From positions 1 through 48,908 of the forward strand of contig VXNF01000120.1 in the NCBI GenBank assembly GCA_009840735.1: DNA of 48,908 nt. The letters are read 5' to 3'. The position numbers were made by a program, and so were the translations under genes. Every line of letters begins with the position of its first letter. Position 1 is the stretch's first letter. The notes under the pieces are model-generated. The model had not been told where the DNA came from and ran no database searches. It saw only the letters and a list, made by a program, of their open reading frames with translations. This document shows, piece after piece, positions 6,782 to 15,529 of the stretch. This DNA is from Acidimicrobiia bacterium. GTDB taxonomy: Bacteria > Actinomycetota > Acidimicrobiia > Acidimicrobiales > CATQHL01.

Positions 6782-6804
6782 GTGAGCCGAGAGCTGGGGC
6801 TCAC
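6782..6804 (+). terminator. Hairpin between small membrane peptide and hemA
   Basis: Perfect 7-bp arms GTGAGCC (6782-6788) and GGCTCAC (6798-6804) enclose a 9-base loop. There is no T-run. It may end the upstream operon before the hemA promoter. Confidence 0.35.
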
Positions 6805-6848
6805 CCACGACTGGCCGGTGCTCATCGCCGGTCGCCCGGACCGGTCGC

Positions 6849-6854
6849 TAGATT
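6849..6854 (+). promoter_or_regulatory. Leaderless-type -10 of hemA
   Basis: TAGATT ends 6 bases before the GTG start at 6861, with no ribosome-binding site between them. Confidence 0.42.
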
Positions 6855-6860
6855 GGCGGC

Positions 6861-8120
6861 GTGTCTGTCCTTCTCATCGGGCTGAGTCACCGCTCCGCGC
6901 CGCTGGAGCTGCTGGAGCGAATCAGCGCACCGCACGGCGTCCTGCCGAAGACCCTCGCCCGGCTCAGCGAGCTGCCGAACGTCGACGAGACGGTCGTGCT
7001 GTCTACGTGTAACCGCCTGGAGGTCTACGCCTCAGCGGAGAAGTTCCACTCGGCGTATGAGCACATCTTCGACCACTTGGCCGAGCAGGCCTCGGTGGCG
7101 ACGGCGGACATGAGCGGCTCGGTCTACTCGCTGTACGGCAGCGACGCCGTGAGCCACCTCTACGCCGTGGTGAGCGGGCTGGACTCGGTCGTTCTGGGCG
7201 AGGCCGAGATTCAGGGTCAGGTGAAGCGGGCCTGGCAGACCGCCGAGGCGGCCGGAACCGCTGGCGCCAACCTCAGCCCCCTGTTTCGGCGAGCTCTCGG
7301 GGTGGGCCGGCGGGTGCGGGCCGAGACGCAGCTGGGCCGTTTGCTGGCGTCGGTCTCCGAAGCGGCGGTTGCCTTGGCGTCAGACCACCTTGGTGGCTTC
7401 GCCGGCCGGCGCATTGCCGTCCTGGGTGCGGGCGAGATGGGCGGCGGCATGGCCAAGGCCATCGCCCCGATCCGCGGCGCCGAACTGGTTCTGGCCAGCC
7501 GCTCCTGGCAGCGGGCGCAGGAGCTGGCGCGCATGCTGGGGGCGCGGGCCGTCCACCTCGACGAGCTGGCGGCGGAGCTCGCGGTGGCCGACGCGTTGCT
7601 GACCTCCACGGCCGCCAGTTCGCTGGTCATGGACTTCGACGAGCTGGAAAAGGTCATGGCCGAGCGAGGCGGTCGGGACCTGCTGGTGGTGGACATCGCC
7701 GTGCCCCGCGACGTGGACCCTGCCGCCGGCGCACTCGACGGCCTGCGGCTGTGTGACATGTCCGACGTGCGGTCCTTCGCCGCCGCCAACGGGGGTCACT
7801 CCGAGGCGGAGATCCGCCAGGCCTGGGCCATCGTCACGGCCGAGGCGCAGCGGCACAGCGAACAGGCGGCCGAGCGAGACGTGGCCCCGCTCATCTCGGA
7901 GTTCCGCCGGCGCATCTGTGACATCTCCCAGGCGGAGTTCGACCGCTTCGACACCCGCCTGGCCTCCCTCGACGCCGAGCAGCGCCGAACCGTCGAGGCG
8001 CTGGTTCACGGGATCGTCAACAAGGTCCTGCACGAGCCCACCGTGCGCCTGAAGGAAGCCGCCCCCGACGAAGGGAGCGAGCATCTCGCCGGTGCTCTCC
8101 GCAAGCTCTTCGACATCTGA
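6861..8120 (+). CDS. hemA: Glutamyl-tRNA reductase
   Basis: HemA reduces glutamyl-tRNA(Glu) to glutamate-1-semialdehyde with NADPH, the first committed step of tetrapyrrole synthesis. The 419-residue protein has G-L-S-H-R-S-A-P at the start and the catalytic Cys50 in L-S-T-C-N-R-L-E-V-Y. It also has G-L-D-S-V-V-L-G-E-A-E-I-Q-G-Q-V and the NADPH-binding G-A-G-E-M-G-G-G near residue 190. The C-terminal helical dimerisation domain is complete. GTG 6861 directly precedes the first strand. The end overlaps hemC by 29 bp. Confidence 0.96.
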   Translation: MSVLLIGLSHRSAPLELLERISAPHGVLPKTLARLSELPNVDETVVLSTCNRLEVYASAEKFHSAYEHIFDHLAEQASVATADMSGSVYSLYGSDAVSHLYAVVSGLDSVVLGEAEIQGQVKRAWQTAEAAGTAGANLSPLFRRALGVGRRVRAETQLGRLLASVSEAAVALASDHLGGFAGRRIAVLGAGEMGGGMAKAIAPIRGAELVLASRSWQRAQELARMLGARAVHLDELAAELAVADALLTSTAASSLVMDFDELEKVMAERGGRDLLVVDIAVPRDVDPAAGALDGLRLCDMSDVRSFAAANGGHSEAEIRQAWAIVTAEAQRHSEQAAERDVAPLISEFRRRICDISQAEFDRFDTRLASLDAEQRRTVEALVHGIVNKVLHEPTVRLKEAAPDEGSEHLAGALRKLFDI

Positions 8121-9060
8121 GCGTCTCTCCGCCGGCGCGCTGCGCCGGGACGGGCCGCGCCGTCTGCGCCTCGCCACCCGATCCAGCCCTCTGGCCCTCT
8201 GGCAGGCGGCGGCAGTGGGCCGGCTGCTGGCGCAGGCGCATCCCGGACTCGTCACCGAGGCCGTGCCGATCACGACCGACGGGGACCGGCTCGCCACGGT
8301 CCCCCTAGCGGAAATCGGCGGCAAGGGCGTGTTCGTCTCGGCGCTGCAGGCGGCGGTCTTGGAGGGTCGAGCGGAGGCGGCCGTGCATTCGGCCAAGGAC
8401 CTGCCGTCGCAGACCCCCGAGGGTCTCTGCCTCGCTGCGGTGCCCCGGCGCAGCGAGGTACGCGACGCCCTCGTGGGCGCCCGGCTGGCGGACCTGGCGG
8501 AGGGTGCGGTGGTGGCCACGGGTTCGGCGCGCCGGCGGGTCCAGCTGGCGGACCGCCGCCCCGACCTGCGATTCGCGGACCTGCGCGGCAACATCGACAC
8601 GCGCCTGGCCAAGGCGTCGGATTTCGACGCCGCGGTGATGGCCCTCGTGGCCCTTGAGCGTCTGAATCGGCGGCCTGCGGTGCTCGAAGCCTTGAACGTG
8701 GAGCTCATGGTGCCCCAAGTGGGTCAGGGCGCCCTGGCGGTGGAGTGCCGCGCCGAGGACCACGCCTTGCGCCGGTGCCTGGCGGCGATCGAAGACCCCC
8801 CCTCCCGCCGTTGCGTGGATGCCGAACGGGTCTTCCTGGCCGCTCTGGGCGGCGACTGCACCGTGCCGGCGGGTGCCCACGCCAACCTTGTGGGCGAAGC
8901 CGTCGTCCTGCGCGGCGTGCTGGCCCCCGCCGCCGGGGCGCCGCTGCGCCGCGCCGTGGTGCGGACCGGCGACGGCACCCAGGCCGGCCGCGAGCTGGCC
9001 GAGCTTCTGCTTGGCAGCTCGGCGGTACAGCCCCCAGCAGAACGAGCCGGCAATGCCTGA
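8092..9060 (+). CDS. hemC: Porphobilinogen deaminase (hydroxymethylbilane synthase)
   Basis: HemC polymerises four porphobilinogens into hydroxymethylbilane on a covalent dipyrromethane cofactor. The 322-residue protein shows R-L-A-T-R-S-S-P-L-A-L-W-Q near residue 26 and V-H-S-A-K-D-L-P. It also has G-S-A-R-R-R-V-Q-L, L-R-G-N-I-D-T-R and the cofactor-attachment Cys256 in G-G-D-C-T-V-P-A-G. The GTG at 8092 lies inside the 3' end of hemA; about 25 residues precede the conserved core, so a slightly later start is possible. It overlaps hemD by 8 bp. Confidence 0.95.
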   Translation: MLSASSSTSERLSAGALRRDGPRRLRLATRSSPLALWQAAAVGRLLAQAHPGLVTEAVPITTDGDRLATVPLAEIGGKGVFVSALQAAVLEGRAEAAVHSAKDLPSQTPEGLCLAAVPRRSEVRDALVGARLADLAEGAVVATGSARRRVQLADRRPDLRFADLRGNIDTRLAKASDFDAAVMALVALERLNRRPAVLEALNVELMVPQVGQGALAVECRAEDHALRRCLAAIEDPPSRRCVDAERVFLAALGGDCTVPAGAHANLVGEAVVLRGVLAPAAGAPLRRAVVRTGDGTQAGRELAELLLGSSAVQPPAERAGNA

Positions 9061-9802
9061 GGGGCGCGCCCTGGCGGGGCGGCGGATCCTCGTCGGCAGG
9101 CCCGCCGCCCAGGGCCGAGCCAGCGCCGACCTGCTGCGGGCCGCGGGCGCCGAGCCGGTGCTCGTCCCGCTCATCGAGCTGCTCCCGCCGCGCGACGGCG
9201 GCGCCGCCCTGGCTGCGGCCGTCGCCCGCCTGGCGCGCTTCGACTGGCTCGTGGTGACCTCCGCCAACGGCGCGGAGCGATTCGCCGCCGCGCTCGGCGA
9301 CCGGGAGCTGCCGCCGGCCCTGCGGATCGCCGCCATCGGTCCGGCCACAGCGGCAGCTCTGCCCGAGCGGGGCGCGCCGGTCGACCTGGTGCCCGAACGG
9401 TTCGTGGCGGAGTCCCTGGTGGATGCCTTCCCGTCGCCGGGCGCGCCGGCCGGTCGGGTGCTGCTCGTCCGGGCCGAGGCGGCCCGGGACGTCCTGCCCG
9501 CCGGTCTGGCCGAGCTGGGCTGGTGGGTCGACGTCGTCGCCGCCTACCGCACCGAGGCGCGGGTCTTGACAGAGGCCGAGCGCGCCGCCGCAGCCCGCAG
9601 CGACACGGTGATCTTCACGTCGCCGTCGGTCGTCGATGCGTTCTGCGATCAGCCCGAACCGCTGCCGGTGCCCAGAACTGTCGCGGTCATCGGCCCGGTC
9701 ACGGCTGCGGCCGCCCGCCGGCGGGGGCTGACCGTTCACGTCGAGGCCGCCGAGCACACCATCGAGGGGCTCAGCGCCGCACTCGTCGCCAAGGCCGGCT
9801 GA
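9053..9802 (+). CDS. hemD: Uroporphyrinogen-III synthase
   Basis: HemD cyclises hydroxymethylbilane and inverts ring D. The 249-residue protein follows the poorly conserved two-lobe pattern of the family: G-R-R-I-L-V-G-R-P, W-L-V-V-T-S-A-N-G-A-E-R-F, A-A-I-G-P-A-T, then in the second lobe V-I-F-T-S-P-S-V-V and A-V-I-G-P-V-T. The ATG at 9053 overlaps the hemC stop by 8 bp, and the position between hemC and hemB confirms the call. Upstream open frame is a shadow of hemC. Confidence 0.93.
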   Translation: MPEGRALAGRRILVGRPAAQGRASADLLRAAGAEPVLVPLIELLPPRDGGAALAAAVARLARFDWLVVTSANGAERFAAALGDRELPPALRIAAIGPATAAALPERGAPVDLVPERFVAESLVDAFPSPGAPAGRVLLVRAEAARDVLPAGLAELGWWVDVVAAYRTEARVLTEAERAAAARSDTVIFTSPSVVDAFCDQPEPLPVPRTVAVIGPVTAAAARRRGLTVHVEAAEHTIEGLSAALVAKAG

Positions 9803-9861
9803 GACCGGCCGCGCTCGACGCCGTCCTTGGCGGCTCAGGTCCGCTAGCAGAGCGTCGTTCG

Positions 9862-9867
9862 TAGACT
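9862..9867 (+). promoter_or_regulatory. Leaderless-type -10 of hemB
   Basis: TAGACT lies 8 bases before the GTG start of hemB in the 73-bp hemD-hemB gap, so hemB-hemL may have its own promoter in addition to read-through. Confidence 0.42.
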
Positions 9868-9875
9868 CCGAACCC

Positions 9876-10856
9876 GTGGCCTTCCCCGCCCAGCGCCCCC
9901 GCCGGCTGCGCCGCAGCGGCGCGCTTCGCCGGCTCGTGGCCGAGACAACCCTGCGCACCGACGACCTGATCGCGCCGCTGTTCGTGCGGGAAGGCATCGC
10001 AGAACCCCAGCCGGTGCCGTCGCTGCCGGGCGTGGTCCAGCACACGGTGCCCTCGCTGCGGGCCGAGGCGAAGCAGCTGTTGGGCCTCGGTGTGCCGGGG
10101 TTGATCCTCTTCGGCGTGCCGGCCCGCAAGGACGTCGAAGGGTCCGAGGCGTGGAATCCCGACGGCATCGTCCAGGTCGCCCTGCGAGAGCTGCGCGAGG
10201 AGGTGGGCGACGAGCTGGTGCTAATGGCCGATCTGTGCGTCGACGAGTACACCGACCACGGCCACTGCGGTGTCCTCGACGCCGACGGAGCGGTGGACAA
10301 CGACGCCACGCTGGCGCTCTACCAGCAGGCCGCTGTGGCCCAAGCCGCCGCGGGCGCCCACGTCTGCGCCCCCAGCGGCATGATGGACGGCCAGGTGGGG
10401 GCCATCCGCAGCGCCCTCGACGGCGCCGGGCACTCCGAAGTTGCCATCTTGGCCTATGCCGCCAAGTACGCCTCGGCGCTCTACGGCCCATTTCGGGACG
10501 CCGTGGACGTCACGATCCGCAGCGGCGACCGAAAGGGCTACCAGCAGGACTGGCGCAACGTCCGCGAGGCCATGACCGAGGTTCTCGCCGATGTGGCCGA
10601 AGGCGCCGACATGGTCATGGTGAAGCCGGCGGTCACCTACCTCGACGTGATCGCCCGCAGCCGCGCCGCGGTCAGCGTGCCGCTGGGCGCCTACCACGTC
10701 TCCGGTGAGTACGCCATGATCGCCGCCGCCGCCGCCCGCGGCTGGATCGACGGGCCCGCGGTCGCGCTCGAGCAGCTGACGGCGGTCAAGCGAGCCGGCG
10801 CCGACTTCATACTCACTTACTTCGCCGCTGAGATGGCCGAGGCGCTCGGTGGCTGA
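9876..10856 (+). CDS. hemB: Delta-aminolevulinic acid dehydratase (porphobilinogen synthase)
   Basis: HemB condenses two aminolevulinates into porphobilinogen. The 326-residue protein has P-L-F-V-R-E-G near the start. The Schiff-base lysines are in A-A-K-Y-A-S (about 196) and M-V-K-P-A-V-T-Y-L-D (about 249). The metal-site segment reads D-L-C-V-D-E-Y-T-D-H-G-H-C-G: two cysteines of the classic three-Cys zinc site remain, and the middle one is Asp, a mixed type. The stop region overlaps the hemL start by 8 bp. Confidence 0.96.
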   Translation: MAFPAQRPRRLRRSGALRRLVAETTLRTDDLIAPLFVREGIAEPQPVPSLPGVVQHTVPSLRAEAKQLLGLGVPGLILFGVPARKDVEGSEAWNPDGIVQVALRELREEVGDELVLMADLCVDEYTDHGHCGVLDADGAVDNDATLALYQQAAVAQAAAGAHVCAPSGMMDGQVGAIRSALDGAGHSEVAILAYAAKYASALYGPFRDAVDVTIRSGDRKGYQQDWRNVREAMTEVLADVAEGADMVMVKPAVTYLDVIARSRAAVSVPLGAYHVSGEYAMIAAAAARGWIDGPAVALEQLTAVKRAGADFILTYFAAEMAEALGG

Positions 10857-12147
10857 GCCGCGGTCCCGCCCCGCTAGCGGCGACACAGAGCCCAGCAACG
10901 CCGGGCTGTTCGAGCGCGCCTGCGCCGTCCTGCCCGGCGGGGTCAACTCCCCCGTGCGGGCCTTTGGCGCAGTCGGCGGCACGCCCTACTTCGTCGCCAG
11001 CGCCCATGGTGCCCATGTGTGGGATGTCGAAGGCAACCGCTACATCGACTACGTCCAGAGCTACGGGCCGACCATCCTGGGCCACGCCCCGCCGTCGGTG
11101 GTGGAGGCTGTCTGCGCCGCCGCTGCCGCCGGCACCAGCTTCGGCGCCCCCACCGAGGCGGAAGTGCGCCTAGCCGAGGAGATGCGCGCCCGCGTGCCGG
11201 GACTGGAGACGCTGCGGCTGACCTCCAGCGGCACCGAGGCCGCCATGTCGGCGGTCCGCCTGGCGAGGGGTGCCACGGGGCGCAACAAGATCATCAAGTT
11301 CGCTGGCTGCTACCACGGCCACGCCGACTCGCTGCTGGCCGCCGGCGGCAGCGGTGTGGCCAACCAAGGCCTCAGCGGCTGCGACGGCGTCACGCCGGGC
11401 GCGGTCGCCGACACGGTCGTCGCCCCCTACAACGTCGTGCCCAAAGTCGACGAGGACACCGCCGCGGTGCTCGTGGAGCCCGTGGCCGCCAACATGGGTT
11501 TGGTGGCGCCGCAGGACGGGTTCCTGGCTGGGCTCCGCGCCGCCTGCGACGGGGCTGGCGCGCTGCTGGTCTTCGATGAGGTGATCACCGGATTCCGCCT
11601 CGGGCGCGGCGGCGCCGCGGAGTTCTACGGGGTGCGGCCCGATCTGTGGTGTTTCGGCAAGGTCATCGGCGGCGGCCTCCCGGTGGGCGCCTTCGGCGGA
11701 AGCCGGGAACTCATGGCGCACCTGGCGCCGCTCGGCGGGGTGTACCAGGCCGGCACGCTGTCGGGCAATCCGCTGGCCACCGCCGCCGGGCTGGCGACGC
11801 TGGAGGCGCTGGACGCCGCCGCCTACGAGCGCCTCGAAGCGGTCGCCGCCAGGCTCGCCAGCGGCCTGGAGGAGGCCTTCGGCGCCGCGGGGACAGCCGC
11901 CGTGGTGCCGCGGGTGGGCTCGCTGCTGGGCCTGTTCTTCGGCGCCGAGACGCCGCGGGACTTCGCCGGCGCCGCCGCCTCGGTGGCGCGGGGGCTCTAC
12001 GCCCCGTTCTTAGGTGCCATGCTGCGCCGCGGCGTGGCGCTGGCGCCCGGCCCCTACGAGGCGATCTTCGTCAGCCTGGCCCACAGCGACGCCGACATCG
12101 ACGCAACGGTTGCCGCCGCAGCCGAGGCCGCCGCCGAACTTCCCTAG
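10849..12147 (+). CDS. hemL: Glutamate-1-semialdehyde 2,1-aminomutase
   Basis: HemL turns glutamate-1-semialdehyde into aminolevulinate using PLP or PMP. The 432-residue protein has the family start P-G-G-V-N-S-P-V-R-A-F. It continues with L-T-S-S-G-T-E-A, C-Y-H-G-H-A-D-S, F-D-E-V-I-T-G-F-R and the PLP lysine Lys271 in F-G-K-V-I-G-G-G-L-P-V-G-A. Late in the chain is Y-Q-A-G-T-L-S-G-N-P. It is last in the hem operon. Its TAG shares the palindrome CTAG with the stop of the convergent sulfotransferase. Confidence 0.96.
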   Translation: MAEPRSRPASGDTEPSNAGLFERACAVLPGGVNSPVRAFGAVGGTPYFVASAHGAHVWDVEGNRYIDYVQSYGPTILGHAPPSVVEAVCAAAAAGTSFGAPTEAEVRLAEEMRARVPGLETLRLTSSGTEAAMSAVRLARGATGRNKIIKFAGCYHGHADSLLAAGGSGVANQGLSGCDGVTPGAVADTVVAPYNVVPKVDEDTAAVLVEPVAANMGLVAPQDGFLAGLRAACDGAGALLVFDEVITGFRLGRGGAAEFYGVRPDLWCFGKVIGGGLPVGAFGGSRELMAHLAPLGGVYQAGTLSGNPLATAAGLATLEALDAAAYERLEAVAARLASGLEEAFGAAGTAAVVPRVGSLLGLFFGAETPRDFAGAAASVARGLYAPFLGAMLRRGVALAPGPYEAIFVSLAHSDADIDATVAAAAEAAAELP

Positions 12148-13436
12148 CCGGAGCGGGCCTGGATCAGCGGCGCCGCTGCTACCTGGCCGGATTCGTTCTC
12201 GAACGGGATCGAGTGTTCGGCCCGGTAGCTGGAGAAGGCTGCATCCACGGCTCGCTCGCTCAACCCGAAGTCTTCTAGCCGGTAGTTGTGCTTCCCGAAG
12301 CGGTTCTGCGGGTTCGCCGCCAGGCAGCGTTCCGCTCGGCGCTCGGCCTCGCCGTCGAAGGCGATCCCGGCCCTTGCGCAGATGCGGCGCAGCTCGGCGC
12401 TCGGCGCGGCGGTCAGGTCGTAGTAGGAAACGTCGATGAAGCCCCGATCCTCGGCGGCTTCCCGCGCCCGCATGGCCCGTTGCACCATCCGGCGGGTCTT
12501 CTGCAGCCAGTGCCGCCCGATCTCAAGCGGGTCCACGTGGTCGCTGAGCATGCCGCGGGCGTGGGCCACCAGACTGCAGAACGAGGCCACCGCCCGGCGC
12601 GGGTCGCGGTGGGTCTGCACGATGGCGGCGTCGGGGAACACGCGCCGGAAGGCGTCGAGGTGCTCGAGGTGCTGGGGAGCCTTGAGTACCCAGGCCCGAC
12701 GGGGGCGCTGCCAGTGCAGCACCCGGAGCACCTGTTGGAAATACTCGTAGGTCCAGCTGAAGTCCTGCCCTTCGAGCCAGCGCGCATAGCTGGGCACGTG
12801 CATCGTGGCTTCGGCGGACGGGCACATGAAAGTCAGGTCCAGCAGCAGCACCTCCTCCTCGGGCTCGGCGTGGTCGACCGGATGGATCGCCTTGAACTCC
12901 GGCGCCAGGTAGGCGAAAGCTCGCTTGGCGAGGACCGCGTGCCGGGCGCGCGCCCGCTCGCCGCGCTCAGGGTCGTCCAAGGTCGGCACCGGGTTCAGGA
13001 CCTCCGCCCCGGTGATGCCCCCAATGCCCGGATGGGAGTCAAGCAGGCGCTGCAGCAGCGTGCTGCCGGTGCGGTGCAGGCCCGCGATGAGCAGGATCGG
13101 GCCGAGATCGATCTGGCGGATCTCGGGACGCCGCCGGAGCAGCTCTTGGATCCGCAGCCGTGTCACCAGCGCGGCGACAAGCCGCGACCGCTGGATCAGC
13201 CGGCCGGTGGCGGTCAGCCGGGCCTCGTCGTTGATGGAGTCGACCAGCGTGTGCAGCGCTGGCAGGTGTCGGTCGTCGCCGACGTCGGCGAGCCCGGTCT
13301 TGCGCCGTGCGGCGGCGATCAGCCAGCCCACCTCCAAGCGACCAGCAAGCCCGAGCTGCTGGCTCGCCCGCCCGAGGCGGTTGAAGATCCTGATCGGCGC
13401 CGGGCGATACGGGTTCGCATAGTCCGTCGAGGTCAC
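12144..13436 (-). CDS. PAPS-dependent sulfotransferase
   Basis: The 430-residue protein has the 5'-phosphosulfate-binding loop L-I-A-G-L-H-R-T-G-S-T-L-L-Q-R (about 117-131) and the 3'-phosphate-binding stretch T-H-R-D-P-R-R-A-V-A-S (about 275-285). This makes it a cytosolic-type sulfotransferase of the large bacterial group. Its acceptor is unknown; a lipid, glycan or small metabolite are all possible. It overlaps by 4 bp (ATGA) the upstream gene that makes its PAPS donor, so the two form a self-contained sulfation operon. Confidence 0.9.
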   Translation of the reverse strand: MTSTDYANPYRPAPIRIFNRLGRASQQLGLAGRLEVGWLIAAARRKTGLADVGDDRHLPALHTLVDSINDEARLTATGRLIQRSRLVAALVTRLRIQELLRRRPEIRQIDLGPILLIAGLHRTGSTLLQRLLDSHPGIGGITGAEVLNPVPTLDDPERGERARARHAVLAKRAFAYLAPEFKAIHPVDHAEPEEEVLLLDLTFMCPSAEATMHVPSYARWLEGQDFSWTYEYFQQVLRVLHWQRPRRAWVLKAPQHLEHLDAFRRVFPDAAIVQTHRDPRRAVASFCSLVAHARGMLSDHVDPLEIGRHWLQKTRRMVQRAMRAREAAEDRGFIDVSYYDLTAAPSAELRRICARAGIAFDGEAERRAERCLAANPQNRFGKHNYRLEDFGLSERAVDAAFSSYRAEHSIPFENESGQVAAAPLIQARSG

Positions 13437-15175
13437 GCGGCGCCCCCGCCGGCGGGCCGCACGAACCGCTGCTCGGTGAGGTGCTCCAGGATCGACCGGG
13501 CGTTGTCCCGCGCCGAGTTGGCGACGGTGTCCAGCGTGATCTCGGGACTCTCCGGCGACTCGTACGGATCGTCGATGCCGGTGAAGCCGGTGATCTCGCC
13601 GCGGCGAGCCCTGGCGTACATGCCCTTGGAGTCTCGCTGTTCGCAGATCTCCAGCGGCGTGTCCACGAACACCTCGACGAACCGCTCAGCGCCGACCATG
13701 GCGCGCACCGCGCTTCGGGTGGCGCGGTATGGGCTCACGGCCGCGCAGATCGCCGCGCCTCCGTGTCGGACGATCTCGGCTGCGACGAAGCCGATCCGCA
13801 GGATGTTGGTGTCCCGGTCCTCTTTGGAGAAGCCGAGCCCCTTGGACAGGTGGGTGCGTACCACGTCGCCGTCCAGCAGCGTGACCTGCCTGCCGTGCTC
13901 CATGAGCAGATCGGTGAGCGACTCGGCCGTGGTGGACTTGCCCGAGCCGCTGAGACCGGTGAACCAGACGCAGACGCCCTGACGGTACTTCGGGGGGTGG
14001 CTCTCGGCCAGGATCTCGGCGACCTCGGGTCGACTGAACCAGCCGGGCAGGGGCCGTCCCCGGCCCAGGTACTCCTCCCGCACCTGCGTGCCGGAGATCG
14101 AGGCTGTGCGGGTGCCTTCGGGGACCGCCGCGGCCTCCTCGTAGCGGTCTTCATCGGGCACGTACACCATCTCGCCGAAGGTGACCGCCGAGACGCCGGT
14201 CTCATGGCTGTAGCGGTCGACGATCTCCTGGGCGTCATAGGGGCCGTAGAACGGTTTGCCATCCGAGTCGAGCCCGGGGCTGGCGTGGTCACGGCCGACG
14301 ATGAGGTAGTTGGCCCCGTAGTTGCGACGGATGATGGCGTGCCACAGCGCCTCGCGAGGTCCGGCGAGCCGCATCGCCAGCGGCAGCAGCGCCAGCAGCA
14401 CCCGGTCGGCGTCGTAGTAGTGGCGAATTAGCGCCTCATACGTGCGAACCCGCGTGTAGTGGTCCACGTCACCGGGCTTAGTGAGCCCCACCACCGGGTG
14501 CAGCAGCAGAACGCCGCCCACGCTGGCGGCGGCCCGCTTGGTGAGTTCCTCATGGGCGCGGTGCAGCGGGTTGCGGGTCTGGAAGGCCACGACGTTGGCG
14601 CAGCCGTGGCAGGCTAGGGCGGCGCGGGTCGCCGCCGGGGTCTTGCGCAACGCGGCGAAGTCCCGCTGCGGCGGGGTCTGCGGCACCCGCAGCGGCCCGG
14701 AGATGTTGACGCGGCCCCAGCGGTGCATCTCCGAGACGAGCGGGTGCCGCAGATCATGGGTGCCGAACACCTCTGTGGCCAACTCGTCTAGGTCCCACTC
14801 GTAGGCCTCATGCACGCGCATGACGGCCAGCAGCTCGTTGTGGGAATCGCGCAGCGCCAGGTCTCTGTCGAGTCGCACAGCGGAGGGGTCCTCGACTGGC
14901 AGCGTCACCGGTATCGGAAACAGCGTGCCGTCGCTGAGCCGCATCCCGCCGACGGTCTGTCGGTAGTCGCGCTCGCCCATGAACCGGTCGAGGGGCGAGA
15001 ATGCGCCGGTGGCAAGCAGCTCCAGGTCACACGCGGCACGATCGGTGAGTTGGATGCTGGGCATCCCATTGGCGCGCGCCTTCAGCTCGGCGGCCTGCTC
15101 GTGAGGGACGACGAGGTCCACCAGCTCGCCGCCGTAGGGCGCGATGAGCATGGATTCCTCGCGCAGGGCCATCAC
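13433..15175 (-). CDS. Bifunctional ATP sulfurylase / APS kinase (PAPS synthase)
   Basis: The 580-residue protein makes PAPS from sulfate and ATP in two steps. Residues 1-390 are ATP sulfurylase, with Q-T-R-N-P-L-H-R-A-H-E (199-209) and G-R-D-H-A-S-P-G (294-301). Residues 400-580 are APS kinase, with the Walker A loop G-L-S-G-S-G-K-S (407-414), D-G-D-V-V-R and F-V-D-T-P-L-E-I-C-E. A fused sat-cysC arrangement with the sulfurylase first is known in bacteria. The next gene in the operon is a sulfotransferase, so the product is probably meant for sulfation more than cysteine synthesis. The first ATG is used; Met2 or Met9 are alternatives. Confidence 0.94.
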   Translation of the reverse strand: MMALREESMLIAPYGGELVDLVVPHEQAAELKARANGMPSIQLTDRAACDLELLATGAFSPLDRFMGERDYRQTVGGMRLSDGTLFPIPVTLPVEDPSAVRLDRDLALRDSHNELLAVMRVHEAYEWDLDELATEVFGTHDLRHPLVSEMHRWGRVNISGPLRVPQTPPQRDFAALRKTPAATRAALACHGCANVVAFQTRNPLHRAHEELTKRAAASVGGVLLLHPVVGLTKPGDVDHYTRVRTYEALIRHYYDADRVLLALLPLAMRLAGPREALWHAIIRRNYGANYLIVGRDHASPGLDSDGKPFYGPYDAQEIVDRYSHETGVSAVTFGEMVYVPDEDRYEEAAAVPEGTRTASISGTQVREEYLGRGRPLPGWFSRPEVAEILAESHPPKYRQGVCVWFTGLSGSGKSTTAESLTDLLMEHGRQVTLLDGDVVRTHLSKGLGFSKEDRDTNILRIGFVAAEIVRHGGAAICAAVSPYRATRSAVRAMVGAERFVEVFVDTPLEICEQRDSKGMYARARRGEITGFTGIDDPYESPESPEITLDTVANSARDNARSILEHLTEQRFVRPAGGGAA

Positions 15176-15490
15176 CGGACCGCCGGTCCCGCAAGTCCTG
15201 GCGGGGCGGCGAGCGGAATGAGTGTGCCGGCGAAGGGGCGGCTCTGGCTGTGGGTCTGGGCCGCGTGTACGGGCGTGTCGGCGAGCGGAATGCGTGTGCG
15301 CTTGTTGCTCAGAGCTGTCACTGCTGAATCCTGCCGGTGGCCTTCGAAGGTGCCGTCGGGGTTCCTTAGGGCTTCGGGGTTCCGTGGGGCTTCGGGGTTC
15401 CGTGGAACTCGCCTTCGCTCAGCAGTCTTGCCCAAGCAAGCCCACCCGCGCCGACAAGCGCACCTGTGTGCCGGCATCGGCCCGCGGCAG
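15176..15490. other. Non-coding gap upstream of the PAPS synthase operon and higBA
   Basis: The 315 bp hold no gene I can support on either strand. Two exact 18-base units (15369-15386 and 15387-15404, core CTTCGGGGTTCCG) with a partial third upstream form a short tandem repeat. GAGCGGAATG plus following bases occurs twice (near 15211 and 15281). A minus-strand frame through the repeat would give a repetitive R-N-P-E-A peptide without similarity to anything known. Confidence 0.6.
15369..15404. repeat. 18-bp tandem repeat, two exact copies
   Basis: Unit of 18 bases with core CTTCGGGGTTCCG at 15369-15386 and 15387-15404, preceded by a degenerate GGGGTTCCTTA (15358-15368). Confidence 0.85.
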
Positions 15491-15518
15491 GGTAGACGCT
15501 GGACGTCCGGCGTCTACC
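15491..15518. promoter_or_regulatory. 28-bp palindrome, probable HigBA operator
   Basis: Arms GGTAGACGC (15491-15499) and GCGTCTACC (15510-15518) are exact inverse complements. The centre GGACGTCC is itself palindromic, so only one base pair in 28 is unmatched. It ends 11 bases before the toxin ATG, where a dimeric HTH antitoxin would bind to repress its operon. It could also fold as an RNA hairpin at the 5' end of the mRNA. Confidence 0.7.
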
Positions 15519-15529
15519 CTGGTGGCGGC

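Noticed and set aside
12288-13982. A 564-codon open frame on the plus strand
   Set aside because: It is antisense to the sulfotransferase and PAPS synthase genes, which have clear catalytic motifs. Long antisense frames are expected in GC-rich DNA.
15172-15477. Minus-strand frame of about 100 codons with a repetitive R-N-P-E-A stretch
   Set aside because: The protein-level repeat is only the translation of the 18-bp tandem repeat, and the rest shows no family features or ribosome-binding site.
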